Of a stretch of 45,308 bases of DNA, positions 16,416 to 25,140 are shown piece by piece. A program made the translations under genes and the position numbers. The notes beneath the pieces are model-generated. The model had not been told where the DNA came from. It saw nothing but the letters and a program-made list of their open reading frames with translations, and ran no database searches. Where the stretch lies: contig DFGB01000077.1 in NCBI GenBank assembly GCA_002371135.1, positions 1 through 45,308 of the forward strand. The letters run 5' to 3'. Positions within the stretch are counted from its first letter, which is position 1; every line of letters begins with the position of its first letter. This DNA comes from Verrucomicrobia bacterium UBA3761. GTDB lineage: Bacteria; Verrucomicrobiota; Kiritimatiellia; RFP12; UBA1067.

Positions 16416-17219
16416 ATGCTAAAATCGAACAATCGAAGAATCGAGAAATCGAAAAATCTTTTGTTCGTCGCTGCGGTGGCGGTGGCGCTGGGCGTGTGCT
16501 GTTTCGTGCGGCAGGCGCCCGCGGAGGCGGCGTATCCTGTGGAGAAGGCGAAGAAGTCGTTCTCGGATAAGGTCGTCTCGCGCCTGAAGGGCGTTTGGAG
16601 GGCGTCGGAGGCCGGGGCGGAAAACGTGAGGCTCAAGCGCGAAGTCGCGTCGCTCGCGATGGCGATGGACGATTGCCAGCGGCTCAGGGAGGAGAATTCC
16701 CGCTTGCGCGAAATGCTGGACTACACGGGGCGCGAAAGCGGACGTTGGACGATAGCGAGGGTGCTTTCGGAAGGCGGCGGGGCGGCGGCCTCGCGCAAGA
16801 CGCTTCGGCTCGACAAGGGGTCGATCGCGGGCGTCGCGAAGGGGGCGACGGTGGCCGTGCCGGACGGGCTCGTCGGCAAGATTGTCGACGTCACTCCGCA
16901 CACGAGCGAGGCGCTGCTCCTCACGGATCCCGCGCTGAAGGTATCGTGCGTCGTCGAAGATTCGGGCGGGGCGAAAGGCATTCTTTGCGGCGGGACGTCC
17001 ACCGGTCTCGCGCTCAGGTATTTTACGGTCGGGGCGGAAGTTCCACCCCGCGCCAGGGTTTTCACGTCGGGGCTTGGCGGGGTGTTTCCCGCCGCGCTTG
17101 CGGTTGGTACTTTGATCGAGATCAAGACGGACTCTTCAGGTACAGTGCGCGAGGGAGCGGTTCTGCCGGCGGTGGATTTTTCGTCGCTGGAGGACGTTTT
17201 CATCCGCAATGAAGGCTGA
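16416..17219 (+). CDS. mreC: Rod shape-determining protein MreC
   Basis: A 267-residue bitopic protein. A transmembrane segment lies at residues 15-33 (LLFVAAVAVALGVCCFV). A coiled coil follows at about residues 60-105 (ENVRLKREVASL, CQRLREENSRLREML). The rest is the paired beta-barrel MreC domain (GLVGKIVDV, VGTLIEIKTD). MreC scaffolds MreB with PBP2 in the periplasm. No Shine-Dalgarno sequence precedes the ATG. The first 14 codons are made of an 8-nt tandem repeat (AATCGAAN) running into the gene, so the start could lie further downstream, for example at the TTG near 16461. It overlaps mreD by 11 nt. Confidence 0.9.
   Translation: MLKSNNRRIEKSKNLLFVAAVAVALGVCCFVRQAPAEAAYPVEKAKKSFSDKVVSRLKGVWRASEAGAENVRLKREVASLAMAMDDCQRLREENSRLREMLDYTGRESGRWTIARVLSEGGGAAASRKTLRLDKGSIAGVAKGATVAVPDGLVGKIVDVTPHTSEALLLTDPALKVSCVVEDSGGAKGILCGGTSTGLALRYFTVGAEVPPRARVFTSGLGGVFPAALAVGTLIEIKTDSSGTVREGAVLPAVDFSSLEDVFIRNEG
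16423..16458 (+). repeat. 8-nt AATCGAAN array inside the 5' end of mreC
   Basis: AATCGAAC, AATCGAAG, AATCGAGA, AATCGAAA and AATC in exact 8-nt register. These encode the basic N-terminal tail of MreC. Related AATCGAA arrays lie at 16351-16391 and 43494-43527, and inside mutL at 9681-9720. Confidence 0.75.
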
Positions 17220-17664
17220 CTGGGTCCAATTCGCGACAGGGCTTGCGGCGCTTGCGGCCGGGGCGGCGGCGGAGGAGCTTTTCCCGAAGGCGGGCGGGGC
17301 GGGTTTCCCGTTCCTGCTGATGGCGGCGGTATATTTCGCGGCGCGGCGCGAACGCAAGGCTGCTCTCGTCTTCGCCGTCGCCGCGGGCGCGTTCGAGGAT
17401 TCCCTCTCTTCGCTGCCGTTTGCGACGAGCATTTCGTTCTTCGCCCTCGCGGCGCTCTTCGTCGCGTATACCGGTTTCGTCAAAAGCGCGTTCGCGTTCG
17501 CATTCCCGCTCTACCAGATCTGGCTGAGGATGTGGTGCTCGGAACTGGACGGCAGCATAGCGACGCGCTTCCTCGTCGCGTTCCCGGCCGGGATTCTCGC
17601 GGCGCTCGGTGCAATCGCGCTCCTCGGCTGGCTTGAGAGAAAGGGGGCGCTGGATGAGCGATGA
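17209..17664 (+). CDS. mreD: Rod shape-determining protein MreD
   Basis: A 151-residue polytopic membrane protein with four to five hydrophobic segments (for example FATGLAALAAGAAAEE, FPFLLMAAVYFAAR, FFALAALFVAYTGFV, FLVAFPAGILAALGAIALL). A FEDSLSSLPF motif matches the acidic-loop position of MreD. Sequence similarity within this family is low, so the call rests mainly on topology and on its place between mreC (11-nt overlap) and mrdA (11-nt overlap). It acts with MreC in the inner membrane elongation complex. Confidence 0.82.
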   Translation: MKADWVQFATGLAALAAGAAAEELFPKAGGAGFPFLLMAAVYFAARRERKAALVFAVAAGAFEDSLSSLPFATSISFFALAALFVAYTGFVKSAFAFAFPLYQIWLRMWCSELDGSIATRFLVAFPAGILAALGAIALLGWLERKGALDER

Positions 17665-19573
17665 CGAACGGCTCGCGGGCGCCGGAGGGCGCACGGGCGA
17701 TTTCACGTGTCTTGTCGTCGCGGTGCTGATCCTCGCGGGGTTCGCGGCGCTTGCCGTGCGGCTCAAGGAAATCCAGCTCGATTCCTCCGCCACGATAACG
17801 CTCGACGGCGCCAGACAGAGCGTGCGCAGGGTGCGCATCCCCGGCGAACGCGGCAGGATCGTCGCGCGCGACGGCACGGTCCTCGCCATGAACCGCCCGA
17901 CGCGCAGAATCCTCCTCAACCCCGCCGCCTTCCAGAAGCAGACCTGGGGAGCCACCGCGACGAACATCCTGGAGGCCGTCGGCGCCGTCGCAAAATATGT
18001 CGGCCGCCCGTCGCCGCTCGATTTCGACGATGTCGCGCGACACATGCGCCTCAAACTCGCGCGTCCGATCGTCGCATGGAGCGATGTGAGCGACGAGGAA
18101 CTGGCGAGATTCTCCGAAGCCTCCGACGAGCTGACCGGGTTCTTCTGCGACGAGGCGTGGCACAGGATGTACCCTGCGGGGCCGCTCGCCGCGCATGTGC
18201 TCGGCTACGTCGGACGCGAAGCGACCGCGGGCGACGCGGGCGACTCCAAATACAATTTCACCGACTTCGACATGCGCGGCCGCTCTGGGCTGGAAGACAG
18301 GTACGACAGCTTCCTCAAGGGCGTGAGCGGCGAAAAGAAGATCACCGTCGACGCGCGCGGTTTCGCCCGCAAGGAGTGGGTCGTCTCCGAGCCGCTCAAG
18401 GGTCCCGACCTCGTCGTGACGCTCGACATGGCGATGCAGCGCGAAGCGGAGCGGCAGCTCGAAGGCGTGAAGGGTGCTTGCGTGGCGCTAGACCCGCGCA
18501 ACGGCGACATACTGGCGATGGCGAGCTCCCCCGGCTACGACCCGAACGATTTCGTGCCCGCCATCCCGCGCAAACTCTACGACCGCCTTTCGCACGACCC
18601 GGGAAAGCCTCTCCTCAACCGCGCCGCGCTGGGCTCCTACGCGCCGGGATCGACGTTCAAGCCGATTACAGCGCTCGCCGGGCTCTCGTGCGGCATTTCG
18701 CCGCGCGCGACGCATCTTTGCACCGGCGCATACACGATCGGCGAAATGCGCATACGCTGTTCGCGGACGTGGGGCCACGGCGACCTCGATCTCGCCCACG
18801 CGCTCAAGGAAAGTTGCAACCCGTATTTCTGCGACATGGGCGTCAAGGCGGGGACGAACGTCTTGATGCGCACGGCGAAGATTTTCGGCCTCGGCTCGAA
18901 GACGGGCATCGACTATTCCGCCGAGGCGGCGGGCGTGGTGCCGGACGACGAATGGAAGCGCGCACACTGGGGCGAGCGGTGGTATCCGGGCGATTTGCCG
19001 CAGATGTCGATCGGCCAGGGTATGCTGCTCGTCTCGCCGCTGCAAATGGCGCGCGTCGCCGGGGCGCTCGGGACGGGACGGCTCGTCCGGCCGCACTTCA
19101 AGGCCGGCGAGGATACCCATGCCGAAGCGTTGCCGTTCCCGAAGTGGCAGCTTGACGCGGTCAGGGCAGGGATGCGGATGGTAGTCGACGGCGGCACGGG
19201 ACGGCGTGGCGGAGAGAATCTCTCCGTCAAGGTCGCCGGCAAGACCGGCACGGCGGAAGTCGGCCGTGGTGCGACGCGCAGGAAGAATACGTGGTTCATC
19301 GCCTACGCCCCGGCTGAAAACCCGACCGTCGCCATTGCGCTTATTGTCGAGAACGGCGAATCCGGCGGCGGCACCGCCGCCCCCCGCGTCCGCGAAATAC
19401 TCAAGGCGAGATTCGGAGAGAATGAAGTAGCGGCTTCTTCGGTTTTGCGAGTGGGAGAGTTGGGATGGTTGGGATATATGTGTTCTCAGATGCTAGCGAT
19501 ATCCCAAAACTCCCAATTATCCCAATTCTCTCAATTATCCCAACTATCCCAACTCTCCCAACCACGCCAATGA
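17654..19573 (+). CDS. mrdA: Penicillin-binding protein 2 (elongation transpeptidase)
   Basis: A 639-residue class B PBP that cross-links peptidoglycan during elongation. It has one N-terminal membrane anchor (residues 16-35), a pedestal domain with GERGRIVARDG, and the transpeptidase motifs STFK (about residue 333), SCN (about 386) and KTGTAE (about 528). The ATG at 17654 overlaps mreD. The C-terminus is odd. After the expected end near KARFGENE the frame continues for about 45 residues with a Ser-Gln-Leu repeat (SQLSQLSQ). This is encoded by inverted 9-nt arrays and runs until the stop overlaps the rodA start (ATGA). The tail looks like an insertion that extended the protein. Confidence 0.95.
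   Translation: MSDDERLAGAGGRTGDFTCLVVAVLILAGFAALAVRLKEIQLDSSATITLDGARQSVRRVRIPGERGRIVARDGTVLAMNRPTRRILLNPAAFQKQTWGATATNILEAVGAVAKYVGRPSPLDFDDVARHMRLKLARPIVAWSDVSDEELARFSEASDELTGFFCDEAWHRMYPAGPLAAHVLGYVGREATAGDAGDSKYNFTDFDMRGRSGLEDRYDSFLKGVSGEKKITVDARGFARKEWVVSEPLKGPDLVVTLDMAMQREAERQLEGVKGACVALDPRNGDILAMASSPGYDPNDFVPAIPRKLYDRLSHDPGKPLLNRAALGSYAPGSTFKPITALAGLSCGISPRATHLCTGAYTIGEMRIRCSRTWGHGDLDLAHALKESCNPYFCDMGVKAGTNVLMRTAKIFGLGSKTGIDYSAEAAGVVPDDEWKRAHWGERWYPGDLPQMSIGQGMLLVSPLQMARVAGALGTGRLVRPHFKAGEDTHAEALPFPKWQLDAVRAGMRMVVDGGTGRRGGENLSVKVAGKTGTAEVGRGATRRKNTWFIAYAPAENPTVAIALIVENGESGGGTAAPRVREILKARFGENEVAASSVLRVGELGWLGYMCSQMLAISQNSQLSQFSQLSQLSQLSQPRQ
19451..19563. repeat. Inverted 9-nt arrays forming the 3' end of mrdA
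   Basis: The left arm is GTGGGAGAG, TTGGGATGG, TTGGGATAT (19451-19477). The right arm is six 9-mers of the type ATCCCAACT/CTCCCAATT (19510-19563). The arms are reverse complements of each other, with exact 9-nt period. Because 9 is a multiple of 3, the mrdA frame reads through as repeated Ser-Gln-Leu. Confidence 0.8.
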
Positions 19574-20784
19574 CATTCAAGGAAAAGATACTTCGCTTCA
19601 ACTGGGCGCTGTTCTTGCCGATGGTTGCGCTTATCGCGATCGGCACGGTGGCGATTTGGAGCAGCGGGAACGCACGCGAGGCGCTTTTCCACGGGATGTG
19701 GAAGAATCACGTCTCGTCGGCGGTGTTTGCGCTTGTCGTGTATTTCGTCCTTGCGTTCACGGATTGGCGGTCGATAGTGAGGTGGTGGGCACCGCCGGCG
19801 TATGTGATTTCGCTGCTGATGCTCATTGCGGTGCTGTTCGCGGGCTCCGAGGTGTATGGCGGCAAGCGCTGGCTGTGGTTCTTCCAGCCGAGCGAAATAG
19901 GCAAGCTGTGCGTGCTCGTGTTCCTCGCCTATTTGATCATGCTGTGGGCGGAGATGCGCGAGGCCTCATCCCCGCTTGCGCTGGAGGCGGACGACGGCCA
20001 CTCTCGCGCGCCGGGGTCGTTCGGCGTTTTCACGGTTGCGGCGGCGGCGGCCGGGATTCCCGCGCTCTTGATTCTCGCCGAGCCCGACCTCGGCACGACC
20101 CTCGCGCTCGTCCCGGCCGTGATCGTGATGCTCGTCGCCGCGAAGATCTGGCGCAAGGGATTGTTCGCTCTTCTCGCCGCCGGGGCGGTCGGCGCTTCGC
20201 TCGTCCTCGGGGCGGTCTACGAAGCGGAAAAGCCGGGCCAGAGCGCGGAACGGCGCGAGGCGATTCTCAAGCTCGTCCCCCTCAAGCCGCACCAGGTCAA
20301 GCGCGTCAAAACGTTCCTCTTCCAGGATTCCGACCCGATGGGCGCGGGCTACAACGCGCGCCAGGCGCTCATCGCCATCGCCTCCGGCTCCAAGCACGGC
20401 CGCGGCATCGGCAAGGGCGAGACGAATCGCCTCAAATACCTGCCGCCCTCGGTCTCGATGAACGACTTCATCTTCTGCGTATGGGCGGAGGAGACCGGGT
20501 TCGACGGCTGCCTTGCGCTAATCGCGCTCTTCGCGGTCCTTTGTTCCGCCGGCGCGTGGACGGCGTGGCGGGCGAAAGAACTCGAAGGCCGCGCGCTCGC
20601 CCTCGGCATCACCACCCTCGTCTTCGCCCATGCGTATATCAACATTGCAATGAGCGTCGGCATGCTCCCGATAACGGGATTGCCGCTGCCTTTCATTTCT
20701 TCCGGACGCACATTCCTCGTCACCGCCGTTTCGGGGCTGGGGATCGTCCAATCAATATCCATACACAATCAGGAGACTGCGTAA
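19570..20784 (+). CDS. rodA: Rod shape-determining SEDS glycosyltransferase RodA
   Basis: A 404-residue polytopic SEDS protein that polymerises lipid II together with PBP2. About ten hydrophobic segments are visible. Signature motifs are GGKRWLWFFQPSEIGKL, EPDLGTTLALVP, SVSMNDFIFCVWAEETGF with the catalytic-type Asp in the large extracellular loop (about residue 298), and LPLPFISSGRT near the end. The ATG at 19570 overlaps the mrdA stop by 4 nt. An open frame reaches further upstream, but that part is only the alternate reading of the mrdA repeat (IPTIPTLPTTP) and is not needed for the fold. Confidence 0.94.
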   Translation: MTFKEKILRFNWALFLPMVALIAIGTVAIWSSGNAREALFHGMWKNHVSSAVFALVVYFVLAFTDWRSIVRWWAPPAYVISLLMLIAVLFAGSEVYGGKRWLWFFQPSEIGKLCVLVFLAYLIMLWAEMREASSPLALEADDGHSRAPGSFGVFTVAAAAAGIPALLILAEPDLGTTLALVPAVIVMLVAAKIWRKGLFALLAAGAVGASLVLGAVYEAEKPGQSAERREAILKLVPLKPHQVKRVKTFLFQDSDPMGAGYNARQALIAIASGSKHGRGIGKGETNRLKYLPPSVSMNDFIFCVWAEETGFDGCLALIALFAVLCSAGAWTAWRAKELEGRALALGITTLVFAHAYINIAMSVGMLPITGLPLPFISSGRTFLVTAVSGLGIVQSISIHNQETA

Positions 20785-20787
20785 AAT

Positions 20788-22371
20788 ATGAATCTGTTCG
20801 GTTGGCTCAAGCGCTCCAAGCTGAAGCGCGAAATAATCGTGAACGTGGAAAAACTCGAAACGCGCGTGGCCGTGATGGAGAACGGGCGGCTCGAGGAGTT
20901 CATGGTCGAAAATCCCGAGGCCGAGCGCCTCGTCGGCAGCGTCTTCAAGGGGCGCGTGCAGAATCTCGAAAACGACCTCCAGGCCGCTTTCGTGGACATA
21001 GGCCTCAAGAAAAACGCGTTCCTGCACTATTGGGACATGACGCCCGACGCGGACGCGCTCCTCGACGACGATGACGGCGCCACGCGCAACGCCAAGTCCG
21101 GCCGCAAGCCCGCGCGGCTCTCCGACGCCGAAATCGCCAAGCGCTTTCCGCCGGGCTCGGAAATCATCGTCCAGGTCACGAAGGGCCCGATTTCGACGAA
21201 GGGCCCGCGCGTCACGGCCAGCCTTTCCATTCCCGGCCGCTATCTCGTGATGATGCCGGGGACGCGCGTCAGGGGCGTCTCGAAGAAGATTTCCGACGCC
21301 AAGGAACGCCAACGCCTCAAGGCCATCCTCGACAAGCTCCCGCTCCCCGAGAACGTCGGCCTCGTCGTGAGGACCGTCGGCGCCGGCGCTAGCGCCAGGG
21401 CCTTCGCGCGCGACTTGCGCAATCTGCTTTCCATCTGGAACGAGATGCAGGCCAACACGAAGAACCTGCGCACGCCGTGCTGCATCTTCCAGGAGCCCGG
21501 CCTCTGCGAACGCGTCGTGCGCGACTGGCTCACGGAGGATGTTGATTCGATCGTCATCGACGACGAGACTAGCTTCAACGAAATCCGCGAGCTGACAGGC
21601 CGCATTTCCAAGCGCGCCCGCTCCAGGATACGCCGCTACGACGGCAACATCGGCATCTTCGAGCACTACGGCCTCGAGCGCCAGCTTTCCGAAGCGTTCG
21701 CCCGACAGGTGCATCTCAAGTCCGGCGGATACCTCGTGATCGACGAAACCGAGGCGCTCATCGCCGTCGACGTGAACACCGGCCACTACAAGGGCAACGG
21801 TTCGCAGGAGGATGCGATCCTCGAAGTCAACCTCGAAGCGGTGGACGAAGTCGCGCGCCAGCTGCGATTGAGGAACATCGGCGGCCTCGTGGTCCTCGAC
21901 CTCATCGACATGAAGTCGCGCAAGCACCAGACGCAGGTCTACAAGGCGCTCAAGACCGCGCTCCGCCGCGACCGCGCCCGCACGAACGTCCTTCAGATCT
22001 CGGAGCTCGGCCTCCTCGAAATGAGCCGCCAGCGCCAGGACCGCTCCATCCTTTCCAAACTCTCCTCGCGCTGCCCGTATTGCCAGGGCCACGGCGTCGT
22101 GAAGAGCCCGATGGCCATTTCCATCGAAGTGCAGCGCCACCTCACGAGCCTCCTCAAGAAGGCGAAGCTCGAGAAGCGCCCGTTCGAGCCGAAGATCGTC
22201 ATCGCGCCGCAGGTGATGCAGCGTCTGCGCACCGAAGACGCGGCGATCCTCGCCTCCTTGCAGAAGGATTATTCGACGCGCCTTACGTTCGTCTCCGAGC
22301 TGCACCGCCACCCGGAATCGTTCTCCATCCTCGACGCCGCCACCTCGCAAGTGCTATACTCCCAGTCATGA
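20788..22371 (+). CDS. rng: Ribonuclease G (RNase E/G family)
   Basis: A 527-residue endoribonuclease that cleaves AU-rich single-stranded RNA and matures rRNA. An S1-like domain lies at about residues 45-130 (GSVFKGRVQNL...AFVDIG). The DNase I-like catalytic segment has AVDVNTG (about 327) and VLDLIDM (about 371-375), which supply the metal-binding Asp residues. A zinc-link motif CPYCQGHG follows at about 429. There is no long scaffold C-terminus, so it is the RNase G rather than the RNase E form. It starts 3 nt after rodA and its stop overlaps lptD by 4 nt. Location next to mre genes is also seen in gamma-proteobacteria, where rng is called cafA. Confidence 0.94.
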   Translation: MNLFGWLKRSKLKREIIVNVEKLETRVAVMENGRLEEFMVENPEAERLVGSVFKGRVQNLENDLQAAFVDIGLKKNAFLHYWDMTPDADALLDDDDGATRNAKSGRKPARLSDAEIAKRFPPGSEIIVQVTKGPISTKGPRVTASLSIPGRYLVMMPGTRVRGVSKKISDAKERQRLKAILDKLPLPENVGLVVRTVGAGASARAFARDLRNLLSIWNEMQANTKNLRTPCCIFQEPGLCERVVRDWLTEDVDSIVIDDETSFNEIRELTGRISKRARSRIRRYDGNIGIFEHYGLERQLSEAFARQVHLKSGGYLVIDETEALIAVDVNTGHYKGNGSQEDAILEVNLEAVDEVARQLRLRNIGGLVVLDLIDMKSRKHQTQVYKALKTALRRDRARTNVLQISELGLLEMSRQRQDRSILSKLSSRCPYCQGHGVVKSPMAISIEVQRHLTSLLKKAKLEKRPFEPKIVIAPQVMQRLRTEDAAILASLQKDYSTRLTFVSELHRHPESFSILDAATSQVLYSQS

Positions 22372-24641
22372 AACCACATCCTTCCCGTCAGAAGTCCGCC
22401 GCGGTCGCGCTCCTTGCGCTCGGCCTCGCGTTTTGCGCGCCGCTCGCGCTCCGCGCCGCGCACCACGGCTCCGCCCGCCATACGCGCAGCCAGCGGCAGA
22501 CGCCGCAGATTTCCACCCTGCGCATCCAGGCCGACAAGATGGCCGCCGACAATACGACCGGCACCGTCGTCGCAAGCGGCCACGTCCACGCCGTCGCCCA
22601 TCCCGTCTCGCTCTTCTCCGACCTCGTCGCGAAGAAGGGCGACGTCTACGAATTTTCAGACCCCACCACCCTCACGACGTGCACCAACTATATGCACGAT
22701 CTGCACTGGTCCATCTCCGGCGAGGTCGTATACCGCGACAAGAAGAGCGTCACGGTGAAGGACGTCGTCGTGCGGGCGTGGGACGTGCCGGTCCTTTGGC
22801 TGCCGTGGTGGTATTACCCGCTCGATACGGACTACGGCCTCAGAATCATGCCCGGCTATTCGAGCCGCTGGGGGGCGTATCTCCTGACGAAATACGTCTA
22901 CGGCATCGCAGGCTCGTTCGATGAAGGGGCTTTTGGTCTCTCCGGCTCGACGCGCCTCGACCTGCGCACCAAGAACGGCGTCGCGCTCGGTCAGGGTCTT
23001 AAGTGGCAGCTCGGCGGTTTCGGCCGCGGCAAGTTCAAGGCCTATTACGCCTGGGACCTCGATGCCGACCGCTACGACCACCACTGGCGCTCGGAGCGCA
23101 AGTGGCATTACGAGAACTGGGGCAGCAAGGTCCCGGACGAGCGCTATGCCCTGATGCTCGACCACCTCTGGGAGACGACCGAGCGCGACATAGTCCGCGT
23201 CAAGGGTTCGTATTTCTCCGACTCCCACTTCCGCAACGACTTCCTGCGCGACGGCCTTTTCCACACCCGCAACCACTTCATCGGCCACGACGGCAACGAA
23301 CTCGCCTTGGAGCACAACGAGACGTCGCTCGCGTTCGGCGCGTCCGTCTCCGGGCCGCTGAACAGGTTTTACGGCGGCGTCGCCCGCCTGCCCGAGGCGT
23401 ATCTCGACGTGATGCCCGTGCGCGTGTTCTCGACGCCCCTCGTATACGAGAACGACAATTCCCTCGGCTTCTACAACCGCAATTACGCCAAATACGGCGA
23501 CCGCACCACGAGAGAGGAATTCCGCTACAACCCCGGCCGCTGGGCCGACTACCAGACGTTCCGCGCCGATTCCTACCACCGCCTCGCGCTGCCGTTCAAG
23601 GTGGCCGACGTGCTGAGCGTCGTCCCGCGCGTCGCCGTCCGCGGCACGTATTGGGATGATACGGGCCATGAGACGCGCGACGGACGCTCCCGCGCCGGCT
23701 CCACCGGCGATAGCGTCTTCAGGACGATCGTCGAAGGCGGCGCGACGTTCTCCGCCCGCGCCAAGGGTTGGATCGCCGAGGACTGGCAGCACCTCTTCGA
23801 GCCGTATCTCGACGTCCTCGCGCAGGAGGCGCGCTACTCCGGCCTGCGCAAGGGCGCGCGGCCGTATGTGTTCGACTCCGTTGACGCCTCGCGCGGCTGG
23901 CTCGACCAGTTCGCCGGGCGCTCCCGCAATCTCCCCTACAGCTACTATGGCGTCACTCCCGGCGTCCGCAACGCCTTGCGCGAGGCCGACGAGGACGGCC
24001 GCCTGCGCACGGTCCTCGATTTCGACGTCTACGCCGCCATCCAGTTCAATAAAACAGAATTCACCGAAGGCTCGCGCCACCACCGCCTCGCAAGCCGCCC
24101 CAGCCGCCCCAACTACGGCAAGGACCGCGGCGAAGTCTATCCCGGCACGCGTGTCCGCTGGTTCCCGGACGAGTATTGCTCTCTCTCCGCCCGCGCTGAA
24201 TACGACACCGAAAACGACGCCCTCGCCTATGCCGAATTCGCCTGGGACCACGCCCTCACGGACTCTTTCTCCTACCAGGTCGCCCTCGAACATCGCGACC
24301 ATCGGATGTGGGACTACTCCTCCTCGCCTTACGATCGCGAGGCGCTCAAGGGAGAGGATTTCAACATGGCCCGCTTCTCTCACCTCGAATTTTCGTTCGA
24401 GCAGGACGTCTGCGACGCTCTCGCATGGGGCCCGTATGTCCGTTGGGACTGCCGCGAACGCGAACTCGACGAAATCGGCGCCTGGGTCGACCTTCGCACC
24501 GACTGCCTCGGCTTCCGCTTCTCCGTCGGCTACGAGAACGACTACGAGCGCGTCGACTACTCCAAGACCGACGACGACTGGCGCTTCGGCTTCTTCGTCT
24601 ACCTCCGCGCCCTCGGCCCCGATTCCGGCAGCGCGTTCTGA
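22368..24641 (+). CDS. lptD: LptD-like LPS assembly outer-membrane protein
   Basis: A 757-residue protein with an N-terminal signal peptide (AAVALLALGLAFCAPLALRAA). An OstA/LptA-like jellyroll follows at about residues 45-150 (IQADKMAADNTTGTVVASGHV, GEVVYRDKKSVTVKDVVVRAWDVPVLWLPW). Next is a long aromatic-rich beta-barrel of the LptD type (GLRIMPGYSSRWGAYLLTKYVYG). LptD inserts lipopolysaccharide into the outer leaflet. The paired cysteines of the E. coli protein were not identified with certainty. Start chosen at the ATG overlapping the rng stop because the signal peptide begins there. The family assignment is good, while the exact partner set (LptE) is not visible here. Confidence 0.82.
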   Translation: MKPHPSRQKSAAVALLALGLAFCAPLALRAAHHGSARHTRSQRQTPQISTLRIQADKMAADNTTGTVVASGHVHAVAHPVSLFSDLVAKKGDVYEFSDPTTLTTCTNYMHDLHWSISGEVVYRDKKSVTVKDVVVRAWDVPVLWLPWWYYPLDTDYGLRIMPGYSSRWGAYLLTKYVYGIAGSFDEGAFGLSGSTRLDLRTKNGVALGQGLKWQLGGFGRGKFKAYYAWDLDADRYDHHWRSERKWHYENWGSKVPDERYALMLDHLWETTERDIVRVKGSYFSDSHFRNDFLRDGLFHTRNHFIGHDGNELALEHNETSLAFGASVSGPLNRFYGGVARLPEAYLDVMPVRVFSTPLVYENDNSLGFYNRNYAKYGDRTTREEFRYNPGRWADYQTFRADSYHRLALPFKVADVLSVVPRVAVRGTYWDDTGHETRDGRSRAGSTGDSVFRTIVEGGATFSARAKGWIAEDWQHLFEPYLDVLAQEARYSGLRKGARPYVFDSVDASRGWLDQFAGRSRNLPYSYYGVTPGVRNALREADEDGRLRTVLDFDVYAAIQFNKTEFTEGSRHHRLASRPSRPNYGKDRGEVYPGTRVRWFPDEYCSLSARAEYDTENDALAYAEFAWDHALTDSFSYQVALEHRDHRMWDYSSSPYDREALKGEDFNMARFSHLEFSFEQDVCDALAWGPYVRWDCRERELDEIGAWVDLRTDCLGFRFSVGYENDYERVDYSKTDDDWRFGFFVYLRALGPDSGSAF

Positions 24642-24645
24642 CACA

Positions 24646-24670
24646 GGGGTTCGGGGGGCAGCCCCCGTCC
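24646..24670. repeat. GC-rich hairpin repeat, copy 1
   Basis: GGGGTTCGGGGGGCAGCCCCC followed by GTCC folds as CGGGGG-GCAG-CCCCCG. It is the reverse complement, with small changes, of the element at 34186-34214. It lies between lptD and tsaE. Confidence 0.6.
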
Positions 24671-24678
24671 TTTCAACT

Positions 24679-25116
24679 ATGGCTACATACGAAGTAAACA
24701 GCGTCGAAGAGACGTGGGAGGTGGCGCGGCGACTCGCCGCCCAGCTCAAATGCGGCGACATAGTGCGGCTCGAAGGGGACCTCGGCGCCGGCAAGACGAC
24801 TTTCGTCCAGTCGCTCGCCGCCGCGCTCGGCGCCTCCGGCCGCGTCGCCTCCCCCACGTTCTGCATCGTCCGCGAACATCCCATTCCCGCGTCCGCTGGA
24901 TCCCCCTCCCTCCTCGTCCATATGGACCTCTACCGGCTCAATTCCGAGGAGGATGTGGAGGCGATCGGCTGGGACGACTACCTCGCACGCGGCGCCATCA
25001 TGGCAGTCGAGTGGCCGGACCGCGCCGGTTCCCTCATCCCAAACGACGCCTGGAGGGTGGTTTTTACTATTCTCGAAGGTGAAGAAAAACGCCGTATCAC
25101 TATTGACAAAGGATAA
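24679..25116 (+). CDS. tsaE: tRNA t6A biosynthesis ATPase TsaE
   Basis: A 145-residue P-loop protein. Walker A is GDLGAGKTTFVQ at about residues 35-46. The family motifs SPTFCIVREH and HMDLYRLNSEEDVEAIGWDDYL follow, with VEWPDRAG near the end. TsaE works with TsaB, TsaC and TsaD to make threonylcarbamoyladenosine at position 37 of ANN-decoding tRNAs. Length and motif order match the family. It is the last gene of the mreB cluster, 37 nt after lptD, and a fresh promoter for the polysaccharide genes overlaps its end. Confidence 0.95.
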   Translation: MATYEVNSVEETWEVARRLAAQLKCGDIVRLEGDLGAGKTTFVQSLAAALGASGRVASPTFCIVREHPIPASAGSPSLLVHMDLYRLNSEEDVEAIGWDDYLARGAIMAVEWPDRAGSLIPNDAWRVVFTILEGEEKRRITIDKG

Positions 25117-25132
25117 TCTAAAAGAGTATAAT
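25103..25132 (+). promoter_or_regulatory. Promoter TTGACA-N18-TATAAT, probably leaderless
   Basis: A perfect -35 (TTGACA, 25103-25108) and a perfect -10 (TATAAT, 25127-25132) with an 18-nt spacer. The -10 ends 8 nt before the ATG at 25141, which places the expected start of transcription at or next to the start codon. There is no Shine-Dalgarno sequence. The -35 overlaps the last codons of tsaE. Confidence 0.75.
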
Positions 25133-25140
25133 ATGCGCGT

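Noticed and set aside
19465..19569. Upstream extension of RodA (about 35 residues)
   Set aside because: It is the alternate frame of the 9-nt repeat tail of mrdA. The ATG at 19570 gives the normal RodA start and an ATGA overlap.
22080..22367. Upstream extension of the LptD-like protein into rng
   Set aside because: A typical signal peptide begins at 22368, and the extension is an off-frame Arg/Pro-rich reading of rng.
25133..25140. Alternative ATG at 25133 directly after the -10 box
   Set aside because: It is in another frame and gives no lipoprotein. The ATG at 25141 starts a clear lipobox signal peptide.
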